Numbered from the stretch's first letter, positions 31,723 to 42,669 are shown. The stretch: 55,959 bases of DNA from Chara braunii (GCA_003427395.1 BFEA01000130.1:2723511-2779469); one strand, 5' to 3'. Notes: generated from the sequence alone by a model not told the origin. A program made the numbers and translations.

Positions 31723-33331
31723 CGGATAAGTCTTGGATTTAGCAGGTAAGTCAATAGAGAACACGCACGGCATCTTCTCGTCATTAATGTATGCATGTCA
31801 AAAGTCAACTAGTTAGGCGGATGGTTGGGTATTTCGCACGGCGAGTACCCTTTCAGTCATTCCATGCAGGCAGCGTGACGACCCTGACGGAGGCCTCCAT
31901 CATACTCCCTTTGTTTTCTCAAGACCATGCAGGCTAGGTTCCTTCTCGGTTCTTTCTTAGGTTCCTTTTCCTGACATCAGGTACGTTCTGATTTCAATCA
32001 TATAGCCCTTTTGCTTTTGGTGCTTTAGTCCTAAAGAAAGTCACGAACAATATATCGTACAATCATATAAGCAGTCTGATAGAAGGGCGTAGCCTGTAAG
32101 GGTATATGGGAAAGGAATAGGTGACGCGTACCTTATGGTTCCCTGCCTCTAGAGCTCCTCCTGAACTCGGACAGAGTTCCCATAATTGCCCTGCTTTTGT
32201 CAGACTGCTTGAACATTCGTCTTCCACATAATAGACTCTTATTTTAATGTAATTTACACATTTTCAGAGAGCTGTAAAAACCAAGGAAATGAGGGGATTA
32301 GGTTACGGGAAAAATGGAAACGAATGGAGGAGGTAGATGCCGTCACAGGGTGACGATGTCTCTCTCCTCTCCAGTACTCCACCTCTCTTCAAACCTGATC
32401 TTCCCCCACTTCCCTTATTGTCAATCAATAAAGATTTTCAGACTGATACTTAATAACAAAGTAATTTTGGACAAATGTGGAGACAAAAAGGAAAACTGAG
32501 GGGTTATGATCAAAGGAGAAGGTAGAAGGTTTGGTGGATGTAGATACGGTAACGATATTTTTCTTCTCTCCAATATCCCACTTTCCCTCGATTTCTGCCC
32601 CCTACTGCCTAATGATAGCGGTATCAATCTAATAACCAACAATAATAATAATAATAATAATAATAATAGGATTGTGAGCGATATGCAAAACACCAAGTTG
32701 TGAGTTTGACGGATGTTATAAGTAAACGTGCATGAGTATAGAGTACAAATGCACCGAGTATCCATCCAAATAGAGCAATACAATGGAGTAATGAGCCAAT
32801 ATTTAGGTCCGTAGGCCATATTGTCCCAATATCTGGGATCACTCCTTGTTGTCAAGTGTCAGTAGGTTGTAGGGGTTCAGTCAGTAGACCTGTTGTCTGT
32901 AGGTCCTAGCAGTTTCTGAGGTTCGTAGTTGTTACGATCCCTAGGATATCAAGGTCGTAGCTGCTACAATATCGAAGGGCCAAATTCACAGACTTTGGAT
33001 GGTCCGGAAGTAACCCGTCAATCGTCGCTTGTGGCAGAACAAAAGCAAACGGTCAGGCATGTAATTTGTCATGCTGAGTGTGCGGTACCCAGTCCTGATC
33101 TCATCAAGGTCTAGTTCGACAATGTACCCTATGGGACTGTGCATACTCAGAGTCCGAAGAAAAAGAGGCAGATCAGAAGTATAAATCGAGAGGTTGTGTC
33201 CAGTCATTTATTCATCCCCGCTGAAGCCATGCGGAAGCGTTACCTGTGCGACATTCTCTGTCTGCCCGCCTGTTCATATGCATGTGAAGTGAGAACGAAG
33301 GCGAGTCTGTTTGTGATTATGAACACAAATG

Positions 33332-33379
<48 letters not shown>

Positions 33380-35057
33380 TAATAATAATAATAATAATAT
33401 ATTTAATAATAATAATAACAATAATGATGATAATAATAATAATAATAATATCCGAACTCATGAAAAGAATCGAACGGTAGCGGACATCGGAAATCAAGCA
33501 TCATCATACATATGGAAATAGACAGTCTTGACCCCGTAGCAAAAGTCAGGATTGCATCACGAGGTTCGTCAACTAAGAATTCAGCAAAAAGTTCATAAGT
33601 GATACTGTTGGAGCAGTCTCTTTACCAAAGAACCAATGTCGACAACCTACTTCGGCGCCCAACGACCATACTGCGAATGACAGATCCTATCCAGACCGTC
33701 TACAATGTTGTTGGTGACGTTAGCATCTCCTTGAAGTACGGGCAGATCTTAACCAATGTCGATCACCTCAGGCACCAGGTATGACTCTTGCTTACTCACA
33801 ACCTCGTTTCCCCCCCTTACTCACTTTCTCTCCATTTGTTTTGTGCCGTATGTGTCTCTTTCTCTGTCTCGGTGTCCGTTCGTCTGACTATCTACCCGTA
33901 TGTATGTATCCGTGCTTAACTGTTTGTCATGTGCGTCTGTTTCTGTTTGAGTCTGTTCTGGTTGTATTCGTCTGTGTCCTTTCTGTCTGTCTGACTGTCT
34001 GTGTCGGTTTGATTTGACAGTCAGTGTTTGTTTTTGCCCCGGTTATTCAGTCTGTCTGCACTTGCGTCTGTCTATTGTAGTTCATCTACCTATCTGTGCT
34101 TATCTGTTATGCCTGATAATCTCTATTTGTCTGAACCGACATCCATCAATTCGCGGTAGCTAGTGTAGATCAAGGGCTCGACCCCTAATCCCCACCTTAC
34201 CTGTGTACAGTATCTGTGTCGACCCTTAGAGTTGAAACCGTGACATGTATATTTGTAACAGTTGGTAGGTTGTCGTAGGGTCTATAGGTAGCTGGGGTTC
34301 AATCTGTAGACCTGTCGAGTAGGAGCCTCAGTCAGGTCCAAAGTCGTAGTTGTATCTTTCTCGAAAGGTCAAGGTCGCAGCCGCTATAGTTCAGAATGGT
34401 CAAGGTCAAAACTGCTGCAGTATCGAGAGGCCAAGGCTTACAGCCTTTCGAAGTTGCCCATGTTTTTGGTTGAGGTAAGTGGGCTAGTGGTGGAGTCTAC
34501 TTGTGCTGAGCCAACAGTCCCAGCCCCTAGTCAGTCCTGGTCCAGTCAAGCAAGTATCGCATGGGACTGTGTTTACTACGGGCATGGGAAAAAGGCAGAC
34601 CGAACGAGCTACAGAGGTATAAGTCAAGAGGCATTGCCCAACCACTCATTCATTCCGGCGTGAGCCATGCGGGAGTGCTGCCACAGCGACTTGTGCAGGG
34701 AGATCTACAAAGATGCGCCTGAAGTCGAAGTAGGTTGAACGAGAACTGGTGCAGCCATAGCTGTTGTAGCTAGAGATAAGAGCGTGTGTGCGCGACACCC
34801 AAGGTGATCCAGAGTTGGAGGGTGAGCGAGCAGTGGTGTTTGAATGCGGTGACGAGGGTCGGAATGTTCTCAGCCTGTCTGTGTTTTTGGTTGCCATATC
34901 TCTGGGCTTTGGTGAGGGCGATTGATACCAGTCTGCTGTTCCGCCTGAATGAGTCTGTCTGTAAAATAGTAATAATAATAATAATGATAAATAATAATAA
35001 TATAAAATAATAATTCTGATATTAATCAATCAATAATAATAATAATATTAATAAGTC

Positions 35058-35096
<39 letters not shown>

Positions 35097-35871
35097 TCAA
35101 TTCAAGCAGCTTCAAAAATCAAACAGTATCACATACACAAGACCAAATAGTTGTGACCTTGAACCAGTAGCAGAATTGCAACTCGGAGTATCCTTAATAA
35201 GAGCACAGCAAAAGCTCGCAAGTGACAATGTTGGAATAGTCTCATCTCATCATCAACAAAGAACCAATGCCGATTTCCTATCTGGCGCTCGGCGCCCAGC
35301 TACATATGGCAGATCCTATCTAGCCTATACTACAGATGCAGATGATGACGACAACAGTTTCACCGACGTACGAGCTTCCAGCGGCCAATGCCGCACGCTT
35401 CCAGCATCAGGTAAGTCTCTTGTATCACTCACAACCTCGATCCCCACCACACAGATGCCACGTGTACTCCAGACCATCACGCATATAAAATAATAATAAA
35501 AAGAATAAGAATAAGAATAAGAATAAGAATAAGAATAAAAAGAAGAATATGAAGGTAATGCATGCATACGGGCTACCTTTTCGGTCTGATACAGGCACAG
35601 GAGGCGTAAGGGGATCAACAGTGCAGGTACGTATTTTTTTTTTTTTATTCATTTGTTTGTTTATTTTATTTTCTCCTCCCCTTTTTTGTCTTCTTGTTCC
35701 TCGCCTCTTCGCGCATTTCTCCCTCGCATTCGTTTTTCGCGGCGCTCAACTCTCTCGCACATTTTCCCCTCGCAATCTCCTATTCCCCGTTTGATCGGGC
35801 GTTTCCTTCCTCACGCTGCCCACGATCTCCCCTCTCGGCCACCTCCATCTTCCTCCCGTGATGTCTTCTCT

Positions 35872-35878
<7 letters not shown>
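31723..35878. repeat. Outer part of right arm: modules and microsatellites
   Basis: Mirror of 8.1-12.3 kb. ATA runs lie at 32640-32668, 33330-33450 and 34966-35096. At about 35498-35540 the left-arm TTC/TTA tract is replaced by a GAATAA hexanucleotide repeat. On the plus strand the two module ends read as donor-like CATCAGGTAAGT (near 35404) and CACCAGGTATGA (near 33774). No gene is supported. Confidence 0.6.
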
Positions 35879-35927
<49 letters not shown>

Positions 35928-35959
35928 NNNNNNNNNNNNNNNNNNNNNNNNNNNNNNNN

Positions 35960-36041
<82 letters not shown>
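35878..36041. repeat. CT microsatellite with internal gap
   Basis: CT repeat broken by 32 Ns (35928-35959). It marks the outer edge of the right arm, as GA does on the left. The true length is unknown. Confidence 0.9.
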
Positions 36042-36045
<4 letters not shown>

Positions 36046-36191
36046 CGAACCTTCCACGCGAATATATTTGCCTAAAAACGAAGTGGGAGCTGTTATGCTC
36101 TCACACGACCAGAATTACTGTTATTTTCCCAACCTTAAGGCAACCTTCCTCATTTTATTATTATTATTATTTTTTTTGTAGTAATAATGTC

Positions 36192-36207
36192 GTTGGCTTA
36201 AGCCAAC
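36192..36207. repeat. Perfect 16-bp palindrome
   Basis: GTTGGCTTAAGCCAAC, just outside the right arm and about 100 bases before the first U6-bearing element. Role unknown. Confidence 0.6.
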
Positions 36208-36334
36208 GGCCACGGTTGTCAACGCCATGCTATGTTGGCTTCCCCCCCCTTCTTTCTTATAACCTACAGCCCCGAGTTTGATCCCCACAATGAAATCAAA
36301 AGGGGGAAAAAAAAAAAATAGGATAATTTCTCGA

Positions 36335-36373
36335 TTTATGCGTGTCATCCTTGAGCAGGGGCCATGCTAATCT
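36335..36373 (-). ncRNA. U6 snRNA-derived segment, copy 1
   Basis: On the minus strand it reads AGATTAGCATGGCCCCTGCT then CAAGGATGACACGCATAAA. This differs from the universal U6 sequence, recalled from general knowledge, at only two or three of 39 positions. The AGC triad and the internal stem-loop region are kept. The U6 5' half (including most of the ACAGAGA box) and a snRNA promoter are absent, so it is a retrosequence, not a functional gene. Confidence 0.85.
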
Positions 36374-36460
36374 GGTGCGGCCGATTTCGACCGCCGGATC
36401 TAACCGATCACACGGTCGTGTTCGACCGCGCTTTATCATTTTCACCTAGGCTGCTCCAAA

Positions 36461-36549
36461 AGGAGCTAGCCCAAGTAGCGCGATATTGGGCTCGACCCTG
36501 GTATCTCCCGGGTGAAAGTCTGGTACGTGATCCTACCGGGCTAGCTCCT
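36461..36549 (-). repeat. tRNA-Glu-like domain, copy 1
   Basis: On the minus strand: GGAGCTAGCCCGGTAGGA as A-box region, CTTTCACCCGGGAGATACC as anticodon arm (TTC, Glu-like), GGGTCGAGCCC as B-box, and a closing GGGCTAGCTCC that pairs with the start. Confidence 0.65.
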
Positions 36550-36850
36550 CTTACACGTTGAACAAGAGCAACTCTTCATTATGAAGAGTTAAGCCCAGTG
36601 TAGTCAGCCAGCATACAACCCCACAGGCTTCAACCTGTCTCTGCCGCTTAAACTGTCGCCGCTCACCCCAGGACCAAACATGCATCCACCCCGATAAGGT
36701 AGGGTATAGGCCTTTCGTTATGTTGACGCCGATTTTCGGTCTCCAGGCACTACGAGGGCGCATTCATGAACTGTTGAAATTCAGGCTTGAGTCCGAATCC
36801 CGAAGGATTCGACATAATTTTTGTATTATTATTATTTATTTATTTATTTC

Positions 36851-37543
36851 GATTTGTTCGTATCATCCTGACGTAGGGGCCATGCAGTATCTACGCGGCG
36901 GATTTCCACCACACGATCTTAATGATCGTGCGGCCAAAATCGGCCACGCCCAATGACCTTAGTCGTACAGTTGCTCCTGCAAAACGAGCTAGCGCCAGTA
37001 GGGCGCCATTAAGTTTGATCCCAACATTTGCTGGGTGTTAGGCTGGTACTCATACCTACCGGGCTAGCTCCTTCTACAAGTGTACTGTAAAAGGAGTTGC
37101 TCTTCTTTATGAAGAGCATACACCCACTATTTGCCCAGTCCTTTGACTCTACAGCCCTATGTCCAGCCATAGGAGTATTGGCCGCACACTTGATGCGACT
37201 ATCCCTATCACTCACATAGGCCTTGAATCGCACGGCTTAACAGCCGCGTGTGATTATTCTAGGTATGATAGGTTTTAGCTTTAACATTCTTATGACCGTG
37301 TGCCTTCGTGACCTTGCTAGAACCGCATTCGACTGATCAGACTGCCGATTACCGCCATTGTTCTCGGACGACGCTATCGTCCGAGCTAAGGTTCAGAAAA
37401 GTTGTAGTCTCTCGGTCATAGGCTAGTCTAATTAAATTTCTGGCAGACGTCAATCTCATCGAGTCTCTTAATTTAAAGAAAAAGTCGAACAGCATCCGAT
37501 ATTGAAAAACCTGAGCAGATACCCTTGTAAGGGTTTCCGCTCC
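36851..37543 (-). mobile_element. tRNA-U6 chimeric element, copy 2, with hairpin head
   Basis: On the minus strand: hairpin head (37543-37513, R1-type), about 400 bases of unrecognised body, a GCTCTTCATAAAGAAGAGC palindrome, tRNA-like domain (37072-36985) beginning GGAGCTAGCCCGGTAGG, then a U6-like end (36892-36851) with CATGGCCCCTACGTCAGGAT and a TAAA-rich tail. It is more diverged than copy 1 and its B-box is weak (GGGATCAAACTT). Confidence 0.6.
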
Positions 37544-37589
37544 AACACACAAGCGGTCATCGGGTAGCTGAAAATTCGGGAACGAAAAT

Positions 37590-37966
37590 TATGAAGTGAG
37601 AGTTTTTATCAGTCTGAAAATCCTGAATAATTTTGAAGTGGTGAAAGATCCGAAGACCTTGAAAACCACCTGTTTAGGCAGGCTGCATCCTGAAGTGGTC
37701 AAGTGAGAGTTTTGGGCAGTCTGAAAATCATGAATGGTCTTGAAGCGGTGAAAGGTCCGAAGACCATGATAACCACCATTCACCACTTGAGGATGTAGTC
37801 TGCCTAAACAGGTGGTTTTCAGGGTCTTCGGAGTTTTCACCACTTCAGGACCATTCATGATTTTCATACCTGAATGGTCCTGAAGTGGTGAAAGGTCCGA
37901 AAACTATGAAAACCACATGTTTAGGCAGGCTGCATCCTCAAGTGGTGAAGGGTGTCCTGAAGTAGT
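37590..37966. repeat. Foldback repeat array
   Basis: A unit of about 110-130 bases with GAAGTGGTGAAAGGTCCGAA and GTTTAGGCAGGCTGCATCCT occurs directly at about 37630, 37735 and 37868 and inverted at about 37775-37865 (GTCTGCCTAAACAGGTGGTT). The second direct unit and the inverted unit can fold on each other. Short frames here are by-products. Confidence 0.75.
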
Positions 37967-38441
37967 GATGAAAAATACGACTGTTGTTAGCCTTCTCTCC
38001 TCCGACGGCGTCACCTGCTGGAAAGCAGGTCCAGCGTCCCTTATACAGGATAACTCAGAAGTAAAACAGGGAAGAAAACACTCTGGAAAAGTATTTGGAA
38101 AAAGCTTCCCAACATTGATTACTCTAGTTTCTAGAGGATTAATTGAGCAGGTTGTTGAATCAGCGTCCCTGTGCGCTACGTGAGTAGAGTTTTGAAGAAA
38201 CACATGAGTATGTGACAAACATTCCATCCCTAGGCCTGGCCAGGGTTTGAGGAGGAGCCACCGGGAAGCACAAGTGAGATCTTCTTCTGTCTCCCTGCCC
38301 CTCCCCTAAAACCACTCATCCTTTGCACTCCCAAAGTCATCTAAGCCGACTGAGAGTACCCAATGTCTGCCTGTTTCTACAAGAACCCTAGCATAGTAAA
38401 TCAAGCTGTTAAACTTAGGCCGAAACCGAGCCGAACTTTAA
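37967..38441. other. Unassigned, contains a dispersed motif
   Basis: 38004-38040 contains TCACCTGCTGGAAAGCAGG and CCAGCGTCCCTTATACAG, matching 53150-53205 (minus) and in part 54632-54678 (plus). Nothing else is recognised. Confidence 0.5.
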
Positions 38442-38642
38442 ACCACCAGTACTTGGCCTAGCTACCGAAGTCGAGCCTCCCAGCACCCTGCGCACCAAGT
38501 CCTACCGAACCGCCGCGACTCTTGTTTGTTTACTTTTTGGCTGTGGTCTCCAGCCAATGAATTCCGGTAGGCCGAAACCCGAATATCATGGCGCGTTAAT
38601 GCGGAAGCGTTGCGGTCGATAGCTGGACCAAATACTGGTGGC
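38442..38642. mobile_element. TTAA-flanked miniature transposon, copy 1
   Basis: The terminal inverted repeat starts ACCACCAGTACTTGG (38442) and ends CCAAATACTGGTGGC (38642), with TTAA immediately on both sides (38438-38441 and 38643-38646). 201 bp and non-coding. TTAA duplication is typical of piggyBac and of Sola3. Which superfamily mobilised it cannot be told from the ends. Confidence 0.7.
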
Positions 38643-38749
38643 TTAAACAAGGATGCTACTTATTGATAATCATTTGGGTATTGGTTAGGAACATGTTTAG
38701 GCTATCTCACACATTGTGCATTGTCGTTTTTTACAGTCTTGACTACCGG

Positions 38750-39720
38750 AATGCACAAATTAAGGACATACCAGACAAAATTTACGACCATATTCGAGAC
38801 TGAGGTGAATCGGCCAAATTATTCATATACCCACTACCGGATGGTTGAAATTATGCTCATCCCCAGCAACAGTTGGGCTTGAACGGTCCATGTGATGGGC
38901 ATGAGCATAATTTTGTGGTTTGTCATCCAAGGCCCGCACCTGGGTGTGGGCACACCTGCAATTTTGCCACCCCGTTTCTGGGCATGGACATAATTTCATT
39001 GTGCGAAACAGAGGGTCTGGGGAGTGCGTATGCCTACAATTCATATAGGGGAAAAGTTAGGTACTACACAAATTTGAACAGGGTCCAGGTATAGATGCAA
39101 GTTGGGCAATGCGACTTGGTATAGCGGGTATTCTCATCTTTAAGTGGGGTACAAATGCACCTGGATGTGGGCACACCTACAATTTTGGTAAAACTGCTTT
39201 TGTACCCAGTGTCAACACGACCTATACTCGGAGGCCGTTCAACTTTGCATGGTACCCCTTTCCCCTGTGTAAAATTGTAGGTGTACTCAATCCCGCAGGC
39301 CCTCGGATTCGGATCACGAAATGATGTTCATGCCCACAAAGTAGACCATTGTGGACTAACGGCTGCTGGGTATGAGCATAATTCCAGCCATCCGGTAGAA
39401 GGGTTTATGAATAATTTGGCCACTCCACCTCAGGTCCCGGGTATGCCCCATATCTGGGTATGCTCATAATTTGTGCATTCCGATAGTTAGTTATAACCAC
39501 AATTTTGTGGTACCAACCTGGGTCCACCTCGTTTTTGGGCATGCAAACAATGTTCACAGGCCGTTTTCTAGGTATAGATCCAAGTCGGCGCTGCGACTGG
39601 GTATCGCTGGTATTGCCATCTTTAAGTGGGGTACAAATGCAATTTTCCCATATATTTTGCATGATCAACCCATCCCCTCACTCTATGTTGTCTACGTGGG
39701 AACACCAACCAACACAGAAC
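38750..39720. repeat. Degenerate tandem repeat of about 485 bp
   Basis: A segment with TCTTTAAGTGGGGTACAAATGC occurs at about 39138 and 39620, preceded in both by GGTATAGAT and TGCGACT. Motifs GGGCATG..CATAATTT and GTGGGCACACCTNCAATTTT recur many times. Open frames on both strands come from these repeats. No gene. Confidence 0.6.
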
Positions 39721-40036
39721 TCTCTCCCGCCCACGGGGTAGGTTTGCTCGGCAATGGTGCGAGACCATGGCCATAGCAGCCCCTTATCACGGTGATGTGG
39801 GGATGGGCAGGCATTGCCAACGGGGCAAACCGACAGTGCTATGGTAATGCGGAGCACTATAGCCAGTCGCCGCACCTCCACCTTCCACCCCCCCAACCTA
39901 CATTAGCGGTGTTTAATAATCAATATTGTTGTTGCATAGCACTCAATAATATTGGTCAAGGTCCTGCCAATGCTGCTCTGGGGGGGCAGCGAGTTGTCTT
40001 TAGAGGGTAGGACACCAAGCATCCCCATGCAAATAT
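39721..40036. other. Unassigned
   Basis: No gene or repeat recognised. A short C run (CCCCCCC) near 39890. Confidence 0.4.
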
Positions 40037-40113
40037 GTGAGGCAACGGGGATTCAACCGCCGAGTTCCCGAATGCAGCTTATGTGCCTTACTGATTGAGT
40101 TAGGCATGACCCT
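40037..40113 (-). repeat. tRNA-derived SINE head
   Basis: On the minus strand: GGGTCATGCCTAACTCAATC then AGTAAGGCAC (A-box region), CTGCATT loop (Cys-like GCA), GGTTGAATCCC (B-box). Stems are imperfect and no 3' acceptor strand pairs, so a SINE fragment is favoured over a tRNA gene. Confidence 0.5.
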
Positions 40114-40430
40114 TTTTCCTCTCATTTCATTGCGTCCTACCCCTAAAAAATTTTGTTGTCATTAGCATGCCCTTGTGACATCCGTTCAACTTTGTGCCTG
40201 ACAATTTTTCAGTATGCCCCTACCTGTAACCATTCGACATTTTCAGATGCTCGGCTATGTATGGTTATTGTGAACTTATAGTGAGTGCAAGTGGGAGGGC
40301 ATGTGAGTGCAAGCCGCCCACCTGAGGGGAGGGCATGCAAGTGCAAGTCGGTCGCTTGAGGGGCAGAGCGCAAATAAATGCATCTTTGAGAGACATAATG
40401 AAGTAATTCATTTTTTTCTCTAAATTTAAC

Positions 40431-40783
40431 CGCTTCTCTTCGTGTCATCTTTACGTACGGGTCATGCTAATCGTCTTTGTATCTTACCCTTGTGCTTCAG
40501 AGGACCTAATTTATTTTCCTTTTGGCGGACATCGACGAAACCAGCAGACGGTGTGGTTGTTCAACCCACTGCGAAAGGTAGCGGAACGTGGTACCAAAGC
40601 CATGTGGTTGAATGGTACATGCATCAACAGACTCAAGCTCGAAGTTTTTTGATCGAATTAGATCGGTATAAAAGAACTCTAAATCACTTGCGTCAGTTCC
40701 ACAATGGTACCTCAAGGCCAATAAGAAGAAGGACAATAACATTGTTAGAGCAAATACCCTGGCGAGGGTATGTGATAGCTCTC
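40431..40783 (-). mobile_element. U6-tailed element, copy 3, with hairpin head
   Basis: On the minus strand it starts with the hairpin head (40783-40748, TACCCTCGCCAGGGTATTTG) and ends in a longer U6 match (40494-40431) reading GATACAAAGACGATTAGCAT then GACCCGTACGTAAAGATGAC and ACG. The U6 ACAGAGA neighbourhood is represented as ACAAAGA. A T run is not seen, but an A/T-rich stretch follows. The tRNA-like part, if present, is too diverged to call. The plus-strand frame 40442-40894 is a by-product. Confidence 0.6.
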
Positions 40784-41247
40784 CTTGTAGGTCAAAGTAC
40801 GGTGAGGTTGCTCACGCGTCCCTTTAGAAAGTGGTTTTTCTTTCTCAATGGAAGGAGACTAGTGCACCCACCTCTGGCTAACAGATGTCGTTGACCGCAG
40901 TGGTGGAGGGGAAGAGGCGGGGAAGTTCAACCATGCACATAAACTAACGTGCGGAGTAACAAAATTACAAGGGGATTGTATTGGTCCGCCCAGGGTCAAC
41001 CATTCTTTGTCGTGCCTCGTGCAACTTATGAATACGTCGTAAATTTAATTAAGAGTCCATTGCCCACGAAAGTTGGAGGCATGGTTGTGTTATGGGAAAT
41101 TGTATTGAGTGAATGATGAAGCACACGTGTGAGCGGAGCAATTTGAGGATAGAGAGAACATAAATAATCAAATTTCGTCATGTAGTCTAAACAACTGATA
41201 AAGTTAGTAAGAAGATTATAAAATCAAAGAGATTGCACAATCATTAA
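40784..41247. other. Unassigned
   Basis: No gene or repeat recognised. Confidence 0.4.
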
Positions 41248-41454
41248 ACCATCAGTATTTGGCCCAGCTATCGGCCGCGACGCTTTCCCGTTAACGCGCC
41301 ACACCTTCAAGTTTAGGGCTTCAGGGTACCGGACCACAATGGCTGGAAGTGCCAACCAAAAATATTTCGAAACAGTAGCCCAGTGCTTCGACAAAAATTG
41401 TCACGCAGGGGCGTTCCAGGCTCGACATCGATAGTTGGGCCAAGTACTGGTGGT
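41248..41454. mobile_element. TTAA-flanked miniature transposon, copy 2
   Basis: Ends ACCATCAGTATTTGGCCCA and TGGGCCAAGTACTGGTGGT, flanked by TTAA at 41244-41247 and 41455-41458. 207 bp. Its interior (GGCCGCGACGCTTTCCCGTT, ACCGGACCACAATGGCTG) matches copy 3 at 49857-50049. Confidence 0.75.
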
Positions 41455-41915
41455 TTAAAAGAGGAGAAGGAGGATGATGGTTGTGCTAGGCAAAAAATGT
41501 TACAAAATCGCAACTCGACACTTAACAACAACAACAATCAACTTCAGGTTTGCATGATAGCTACCTAATGACAACATTTATCTAGTTAGCGTCTTCATTG
41601 AGGAAAAAGGAACGCCCAAGAAAGGAAGGTCCAACTTTTATAAGATGTTCCACTTTATGAAGCTCCACAATCAAACTGTAGGGCTCCAAGCCCTGCAAAA
41701 AGGCAACAGAGAAATCAAACTTCGACCTGTACCCTGTTCTATGACATCCTTTGCAATATCTATTAAAATTAAAACGACATAGGGATTAATACACCTTCTT
41801 CACATGGTAGGAACACGCTAGAGAAAAAGGGGGAGGTACCCGAAGTTTTTAGCGTCAGTTGTTGGTAGGCATTGCCTTTATAATTTTATTTTAATATATA
41901 TATATATATATATAC
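41455..41915. other. Unassigned
   Basis: No gene recognised. It ends in an AT dinucleotide run (41894-41914). Confidence 0.4.
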
Positions 41916-42660
41916 AGGGTAACCGGCGTTCGGGACGGGCCGAATGCCCGAACGTATGGGACCCCTTGGGGACGCGTTCGGTCGTTCGGGCCGAACGCGG
42001 GCCCAAAAAAAAAAAAACAAAAAAAAAATAGTCATCAAAAAAATTTGAAAACAAAATATGTTATTGAAAAAAATAAATTCAACAAGATTTGCCTGAGAAG
42101 TACATCCGAATTCCTTACCAAATTTGAAATAAAAATAACATACAGAAAACAAATACTAATAATAAAAATAAATAAAAATAAAAAGAGAATTAAATTTAGT
42201 GAGTGCGCGAGCATGTTTTTGAAACCGCCATCTTTGGCTATTTTTAATATTTTTTTGGCATAGCTAAATACCCTGAAAATTTACAGATGTATACTTCACA
42301 TAATACAAAACCCACTAAAAAAGTTTCAAAAAAAAAATAATTGTTCAGACCCCGAACTAAAGTGAAAACAAAAAGTAAAAAGTGAAAAAATATGTGGGCG
42401 AGCAAGTTTTGACACCGCCATCTTTGGAGATTTTTAATTCTTATTCTGCTTAGCCCAATTACTTGAAAATTTACAGGCACGTACCTCACGTCATAGAGAA
42501 TTCACAAAAAAAACTTCAGAAAAAAAATATATTTTTAGGCCCCGAAATATTTTTTGCCGGGGGCCGAACGCTGTCGGGTTCGGACCCCGTACAGGACCCC
42601 GAACGCCCGCACGTACGCAGGTCTGCCCGGGGACCTCCGTACGTACGGGCTGGTGACCCT
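41916..42660. mobile_element. hAT-like non-autonomous element inserted in an AT repeat
   Basis: The left end reads (C)AGGGTAACCGGCG and the right end GGTGACCCT, giving a short inverted repeat AGGGTNACC. Both sides are AT repeat, so an 8-bp TATATATA duplication is possible but not provable. The interior has GC-rich ends (CGTTCGG, CCGAACG words) and an A-rich middle containing two diverged copies of a roughly 180-bp unit (GAAACCGCCATCTTTGG at 42220, GACACCGCCATCTTTGG at 42410). No transposase. Confidence 0.6.
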
Positions 42661-42669
42661 ATATATATA

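Larger units (their letters stand above)
27192..36041 (-). repeat. Right arm of giant inverted repeat
   Basis: Reverse complement of 8060-16627, including the modules, the hairpin array, the LTR end, the PBS and the first 50 residues of the following ORF. It is longer than the left arm partly because of the 305-base adapter artefact (28658-28962). Outer edge: CT microsatellite ending 36041, followed by unrelated sequence (CGGTCGAACCTTCC). Confidence 0.85.
36306..36600 (-). mobile_element. tRNA-U6 chimeric SINE-like element, copy 1
   Basis: Read on the minus strand: a palindromic CTCTTCAT/ATGAAGAG segment (about 36594-36574), a tRNA-Glu-like domain (36549-36461), a linker rich in CGGTCGAAxACGACCG-type palindromes, the U6 3' half (36373-36335) and a T run (36319-36306). 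The order matches copy 2 at 36.85-37.1 kb, so this is a family and not one chance fusion. No coding capacity. Any mobilising machinery is unknown. Confidence 0.65.

Noticed and set aside
8060-36041. Organelle-type inverted repeat
   Set aside because: There are no rRNA, tRNA or photosynthesis genes, and the arms are several percent diverged, whereas organelle repeats are kept identical.
8060-36041. CRISPR, operon or phage-type system
   Set aside because: There are no spaced identical repeats, no compact coding blocks and no Shine-Dalgarno-led genes. All coding traces are eukaryotic retroelement fragments.
36335-36373. Functional U6 snRNA gene
   Set aside because: Only the 3' half is present, fused to a tRNA-like domain, without U6 promoter elements or the 5' stem-loop.
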